Positions 36,836 through 64,000 of a stretch of DNA of 64,000 bases are shown piece after piece. Made by a program: the position numbers and the translations under genes. The notes beneath the pieces were generated by a model that worked only from the letters and a program-made list of their open reading frames with translations, did no database searches and was not told the DNA's origin. The stretch is taken from contig NC_041370.1 of assembly GCF_900634415.1 (NCBI RefSeq), forward strand, positions 20,888,835 to 20,952,834, in the 5' to 3' direction. Source of the stretch: Cottoperca gobio. Taxonomy: Eukaryota; Chordata; Actinopteri; Perciformes; Bovichtidae. Numbering within the stretch: the first letter of the stretch is position 1; the number at the start of each line of letters is the position of its first letter.

Positions 36836-37801
36836 TTTAATTTACTGTTGCCTCCATGGATTAAACAAGCATCTATTCCTTTCTGTTGACCTCAGATCTT
36901 GCAGCAGTGTGGGACATTTGGGGAGAGGTGGAAATAGTCACGTGAACAATCCATCTCCACTAACCAGCTCTCTTCATGTTGCAACGAAATAACACCACCC
37001 ATCATTATCATATTTTCTATTACAGTATTTACGAAGCCTCACTTCAAACACAACCCCACCTTCCAAGTTTAATTTTTAATTGAGCTAAAAATAGCTAAGG
37101 GGAACACAACATAGAGATGGACATGTTTCCTTCCAGAGTCATTTAATTTCAATGTGTGTTTTCCTAATTGAACAGGACAAATGATAGGGTGGAGTTAGAT
37201 GCTTTAAACTGTAACAGTTTAATCTAAATATGAACAAATATGCAGGGTTTTCCTTGCCTGCTTGGAGAATACTGTTTACTATAAGCACAAATAGCATTCA
37301 CACTTCTGTGCCAGATTATTTAGTCATGCATCTGGAAAGTCACTTAGAGGTCACTTTCCTACTCAGTGACAATGATTCAGGATCAACAAGCTGCTTCTAA
37401 GTTTTGTGAGGCACTTTGATAATTAAACACTCTAGATTAAACTAATAACGAGAATATCATTTGTGTGTTCTGTTTGGACTTTCATCTTAAGATGTAAAAG
37501 GAGAAGTTAATAGGTAACAAGGTCCAGGTCCGTGGTCCACCTACAGAGGCATTCTTCTCCGTTGAAAACAAAAACATTCATTATCATGGATGACGAAGGG
37601 ACCTGTTAATGTTCCCTGGAGGGTGGGTGGCAAATTCATACTGAGCCATAGTGGACCTTGGACATGGCCCTTCAATACCGTAGATCATCTTAGTCCCAGC
37701 GGCCGTCACCTAAGCAAGCCGCTCTGTCTATTTATCGCACACATTATTCCAATGAATCTCATGTCGTTTTAGTAGACCTGACGGACAGTGTCCATATGTT
37801 G

Positions 37802-38225
37802 CAATGGGTGGGATGTAACAAAGTACATTTACTTAAGAACTGTACTTCAGTACAATTTGAGTATTTCCATTTTCTGCTACTTCAGATTATAACATTTTTT
37901 TTTTTTATGTTATAATTTATTAATATGGATTGAGCTACCCAGCAGTATATACAGTAAATAAAATTATCTCCACCTTCACCAGCTGCAAGATTAAAGTAAT
38001 GCATCAATAATTATAATCCAGTAATATAATATATATGATTCTGATATGTTGGGAAGAACGAGTACTTTTACTTTTGGCACTTTAAATATATTTTGATGCT
38101 AATACTTTTGTACTTTTACTGAAGTTAGACTTAAATGCAGGACTTATACTTTTACCAAGTATTTCTAAACGGTGGTATTGCTACTTTAACTAAAGTAAAA
38201 GACCTGATTACTTCTTCCCCCACTG
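37802..38225. mobile_element. Non-autonomous DNA element of the GTAACTAAGTACATTTACT type
   Basis: It begins near AATGGGTGGGATGTAACAAA and ends GATTACTTCTTCCCCCACTG; the ends are imperfect inverted repeats. Inside are CACCTTCACCAGCTGCAAGA and ACTTTTACTTTTGGCACTTT segments that I recognise from a common percomorph repeat. No coding capacity is left. A decayed relative is at 17,305-17,740. Confidence 0.7.
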
Positions 38226-38276
38226 ATACAAATACAAATCACAAACTAAATATCACTGTTAATCAAAATAATTGTA

Positions 38277-38282
38277 TTTATT
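38277..38282 (-). terminator. Candidate poly(A) signal of tstd3
   Basis: AATAAA lies on the minus strand about 540 bases after the tstd3 stop, just past the mobile element at 37,802-38,225. Confidence 0.35.
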
Positions 38283-38819
38283 GAATGATGTTGGCAACAG
38301 CTGAAGATACATCTATGAGCAACAAGATATGTAATATTTATAACACATCAACTTGTTGAACTGTCCCTAATATGCGATGGACGACTTCATTTGATGTCAC
38401 AATCATACACAGTTGAGTCGTCATTTGCATAGTCTGGAAACAAAAACACTGTTCATTGTATATTCATATTTGTAGTAAGCTTTAGAACAGTCACTGGTTG
38501 TATATCCGTCTATTTAGAAGTTATAAAGGGTTTATAAACAGTGCCATGCTGAAATAAATATTAAAAAAACTTCAAGTGACATAGTCATAAGTCATAAGTG
38601 CAGTAGTTTGGAAGATGTTCAGCAGCAGAGTTGATCTGTGCTGAGCCCTCTGCTTTCAGTCTTTGGGATTCACAGTTGAGTAAAACAATTCAATAACTGA
38701 ACAACAGAAGTGAATAAACTTTTTAAAAACCCTTTATAAGACTCCTTGTTACGCACTCTCACTTGTCAGTCTGATCTCGGCTTTAAATATATTATTATTT
38801 CTGTTTCATCATCCCTGGA

Positions 38820-38877
38820 TCAGTTCTGTTGTTCATTTTTCGACCAGTCTTTCCATCCACCGAGGTAATTATGAACA
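38820..38877 (-). CDS. tstd3: tstd3 exon 4 (C-terminus)
   Basis: The acceptor is catttcag|TGTTCA. It encodes DVHNYLGGWKDWSKNEQQN then TGA. The NYxGGWxDW end is typical of single-domain rhodaneses. Confidence 0.93.
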
Positions 38878-40350
38878 CTGAAATGGAAAGGAGAAAGGAA
38901 CAGAGTTGATGAAATGTTGCATTAGTAGAGATACATCAAAAATGAAACCTTTGTGTTTTACGTTACTGGTATTAACATAGTAATACGGTGCATTTAATAA
39001 ATTAATTGAGCTAAGTAGCTTTTTTCCCTACTTTTCAGTCCGATACTGGAGATGTGGAATGTGTCAGCTCTCAAAAGAGCACTGCATGCTGGGTAGTCAT
39101 TATGCAACAACAGGTCAGTCTCATGATGAAATACAACAGTCACATATAACTTTTAGCCATAAAAATTTACTGGTACACTAGTGTTTGCCCAGACTTGAAA
39201 CAATAACAAGAAATCCTATTCGCTATATATGACGACAATAGTTCAAAAATGTTTGGACTTAACATTGAGGTGAGAAGCAATTACTTTGACAGATCTATAT
39301 GTCAAGGAAACATGTCTCACTCTTTGTATCCCAGGGAGGCGGCAGTGTTGAGTGCTGTCTTGCTCCGGATCCCTGCCAGACAGGTGAACACAATGTTATC
39401 TGTCTGCTGGGGCATTTCACCATCGTACTTTTCATTGAACTCTTCGGCACCCAGCTGGAGGGCAGTGTTCACCTGTCCCACTGCAAAGTCAAAGAAGCAC
39501 ATACAGGTCAAGTATGGCCAGTAGTACTTTAAATATGTGTTATTAGGTAAAACAAAACGTTGGTGGGTCTGGGAACTGTTGTGAGTAGAGTCAAAGATTG
39601 ATACACTTATCAGGATTATATAAGAAATGTTGACCATGAAGAAAGTTGGGAGGCTTGTCTGCAGGTGTCATTTTTCATTTTGACTGGGAATGTAATATTT
39701 CAGAATCAGAATCAGAAATCCTTGTTTCCACAATAGAAATGCTGATCCCTGGGTTGTGGATGTCTATGCTTTGTGTGAAAGGCTTGATTTCTAATGTCTT
39801 GATGACCCGCAGGCGACATAGGCTATTTGGATACTCCATTTGTTTAACTAATGGATCTTACGTTACATCCCTGCTAACCTAATACTGAGTATTTTAGGAA
39901 GAACAACACTCACGGGGAACGTTAATGGACCCGGGGATGAAGCCGTACTCCCTGAGCTCCCAGGGCTCTCTGACATCTATTACTACAGTTTTCCGGCCAG
40001 CCAGGAGCTGCTTCAGCTGCTCATAAGTCACATCTGTGCTAGGTGGCGCTGAACTGAACCTGCGGAGCAGCAACTCTGTGTCTGAAAGCAAAACACACAG
40101 CATGCCATACACATAAACCATTTCAAAACATGATAGTGAGCCACGAGCCAACCAGCTGACATTCACATGGGCAGTAGAGCAAAATAAATAGGTAGAAATG
40201 AATACGACGCTAAATGTAAAGCTCACTTTTGCAACCGTGGTGATTGTTGACAAAGCTGGACACTGAGCTTCGTCCTCCAGGCAGGACAGTTCTGTTCCAG
40301 AACAGCCGCGGAACAACCCCGGCAAACCGCCAACATCTTCTGAGAGCCAT
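38820..40350 (-). CDS. tstd3: tstd3: single-domain rhodanese-like (thiosulfate sulfurtransferase-like) protein, complete, four exons
   Basis: Exons 40350-40227, 40081-39914, 39480-39321 and 38877-38820 join to 169 aa. The N-terminus MALRRCWRFAGVVPRLFWNR is basic and lacks acidic residues, as in a mitochondrial presequence. The rhodanese domain starts at about residue 58 (DVTYEQLKQLLAG), with VVIDVREPWE, GSINVP, the active-site loop CLAGIRS (Cys131) and NYLGGWKDW at the end. The catalytic Cys is present, so persulfide/sulfur transfer is possible; the physiological substrate of TSTD3 is not known to me. It lies head to head with usp45, as human TSTD3 does, which supports TSTD3 over the paralogue TSTD1. 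Confidence 0.9.
39321..39480 (-). CDS. tstd3: tstd3 exon 3 (active-site exon)
   Basis: The acceptor is tttgcag|TGGGAC and the donor CAAAGA|gtgaga. It encodes LGQVNTALQLGAEEFN through AASLGYK and carries the catalytic loop TCLAGIRSKTA. Confidence 0.94.
39482..39913 (-). other. tstd3 intron 2
   Basis: This intron includes a short fragment, TCAGAATCAGAATCAGAAAT at about 39,702-39,721, resembling the tail of a common teleost LINE-derived repeat. Nothing else is evident. Confidence 0.6.
39914..40081 (-). CDS. tstd3: tstd3 exon 2 (first half of rhodanese domain)
   Basis: The acceptor is ctttcag|ACACAG and the donor GTTCCCC|gtgagt. It encodes NTELLLRRFSSAPP through PGSINVP, including IDVREPWELREYGFIPGS. 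Confidence 0.93.
40227..40350 (-). CDS. tstd3: tstd3 exon 1 (targeting sequence)
   Basis: This exon has 41 codons plus one base. It encodes the Arg-rich N-terminus through NNHHGCK, with donor GCAAAA|gtgagc. Met at 40350 is the first ATG in frame. Confidence 0.85.
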
Positions 40351-41661
<1,311 letters not shown>

Positions 41662-41879
41662 GTGAGTTCATACGGCTTTTTCGCCCAATCCAAATGTGGA
41701 AAAGTTTTTAATTCATTGTTTAAATGTCTTTTAAAAAACGACATATAACGTAAGTCCTCTTATGCTCACCTAAATTGGACTGTCGTGGCTGATTGAGGGT
41801 CCGCACATTACTGGGTAATGTTAGTTATACTCAATATACTATCACCTTTTATTTGGCTGGCTATATTTATCCCCAGTAA

Positions 41880-42545
41880 CATACTATGCAGTCCGTAAGT
41901 ATTTGGACAGTTGCACATGTTCTGTTGTTTTGGCTCTCGTAAACAACGGTTTAGAAATTATAAAGGACTTTCAGCTTCAGGGATGCTTGAGGGTGGTCCC
42001 ATGTATTGAGCAGTGTAGAATCTGTTTCAAACATAACCCCCCAATCTGAGGACAATGCAGCATGAGGTCCATCTTAAACCTACCAGCTACTATGTCATTC
42101 TAAGCTCTAAACAGTGGAATTCTCTTGACAGGCAAAGTCAGTCACCAGACCTCAATCCACCTGAGCAGTGTTTCACCTGCCAAAGACTAGACTGAGGGTG
42201 TGAAACCCATTAACACGACCAAGGAATGATCATGGCAGCAGTACAGACCTGATATCACCAGCGTAGATACCAAGTATCGGCTGATGTCTGTAGGATATAG
42301 ACCTAAAACAGTCATTGTTTGCATAGGATTTGCAAGTAGATTACTTAATTAACATTTTGGTTTCTTAAAAGTGAGGACTATGTATTTAAAGAGCTCTGAA
42401 TTTCCCTGTGTGAAAGTAAATACCCTACAAATAAAGCTTACAGATGGCTTGCAGTCACGGATTCATCTTACATCCACTGTGCTAGAGGATGAAGGCAACA
42501 ATAAATATGTTAATGTACAGATATTCTGGGACTGCTCTGCAGCTG
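41880..42545 (+). mobile_element. Decayed Tc1-like transposon in usp45 intron 1
   Basis: The left end TGCAGTCCGTAAGTATTTGG and a degenerate right end (CAGATATTCTGGGACTGCTC) are related inverted ends. Between them, CAGTCACCAGACCTCAATCC (about 42,140) reads SPDLNP, the signature near the C-terminus of Tc1/mariner transposases. No frame is intact and most of the transposase is missing. Confidence 0.65.
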
Positions 42546-42711
42546 ACTTTCAAAGTATTGTGTGCTTCAATAAGTAAAATGATCATGGCAGTTGTAGACT
42601 AGTGCAAGCTTTGCTACATTCAAGTGTCTTTGTTGAAACAGTCATGTTGAGGTAGTTTGGTTTTGTACAGTAACACCTATGTGTCCTCCATCTTCCTACC
42701 CAGAGCTCCAG

Positions 42712-63942
<21,231 letters not shown>

Positions 63943-64000
63943 GTGAGCTTACATGCATTCACACAAATACAACGTAAAAAGCTTGAACCCACAGGGTTTT

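Larger units (their letters stand above)
35449..38819. other. Spacer between the filament gene and tstd3
   Basis: This is non-coding. It holds a G run (35,990-36,006), a (CA)n tract, a long-TIR element (36,374-36,835), a second non-autonomous element (37,802-38,225) and the tstd3 3' UTR. I find no cyclin C exon. Confidence 0.65.

Overview
This is nuclear DNA from a ray-finned fish, most likely a percomorph teleost. Genes are split by GT-AG introns. Long (CA)n, (TA)n, (AAG)n and (ATT)n microsatellites are frequent, and tRNA-derived SINEs, Tc1-like relics and MITE-like elements of the kind seen in teleosts are scattered through the non-coding DNA. No bacterial, phage or CRISPR feature is present. 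Exons were read by hand from splice sites, frame continuity and remembered family sequences; nothing was searched. || Layout. 1-19 kb is a gene-poor flank with dispersed repeats and one unexplained 143-codon ORF (14,899-15,330, minus). 19.3-24.8 kb is prdm13 on the minus strand, four coding exons, 629 aa, apparently complete. 24.8-31.3 kb is the upstream flank of prdm13, non-coding, with GC-balanced stretches rich in homeodomain-type ATTA cores that look like cis-regulatory DNA. 31.3-35.3 kb is a complete 11-exon cytoplasmic intermediate-filament gene (minus, 780 aa) with a type III head, rod and tail end but a glycine-rich insert of about 310 residues in the tail. 35.3-38.8 kb is a repeat-filled spacer with two non-autonomous transposons. 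38.8-40.35 kb is tstd3 (minus, four exons, 169 aa, mitochondrial-looking N-terminus and a rhodanese domain). 40.35-42.7 kb is a divergent promoter interval. 42.7-64 kb is the 5' part of usp45 (plus; eight coding exons reaching the catalytic Cys box and the QQxDSQELL motif), which runs off the right end. || Gene order prdm13 - (filament gene) - tstd3 <-> usp45 matches human 6q16.2 (PRDM13 - CCNC - TSTD3 <-> USP45), including the head-to-head tstd3/usp45 arrangement. The difference is that cyclin C is not visible here and the filament gene sits in its place. The genes do not form a pathway: Prdm13 is a neural transcription factor, Usp45 a deubiquitinase tied to DNA repair, Tstd3 a single-domain sulfurtransferase-like protein, and the filament protein is structural. 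|| Most worth following: the filament gene with keratin-like glycine loops inside a vimentin-like tail, its position in place of ccnc, three candidate regulatory blocks in and around prdm13, a two-copy element family with 100-bp inverted repeats, and a perfect 17-bp hairpin.
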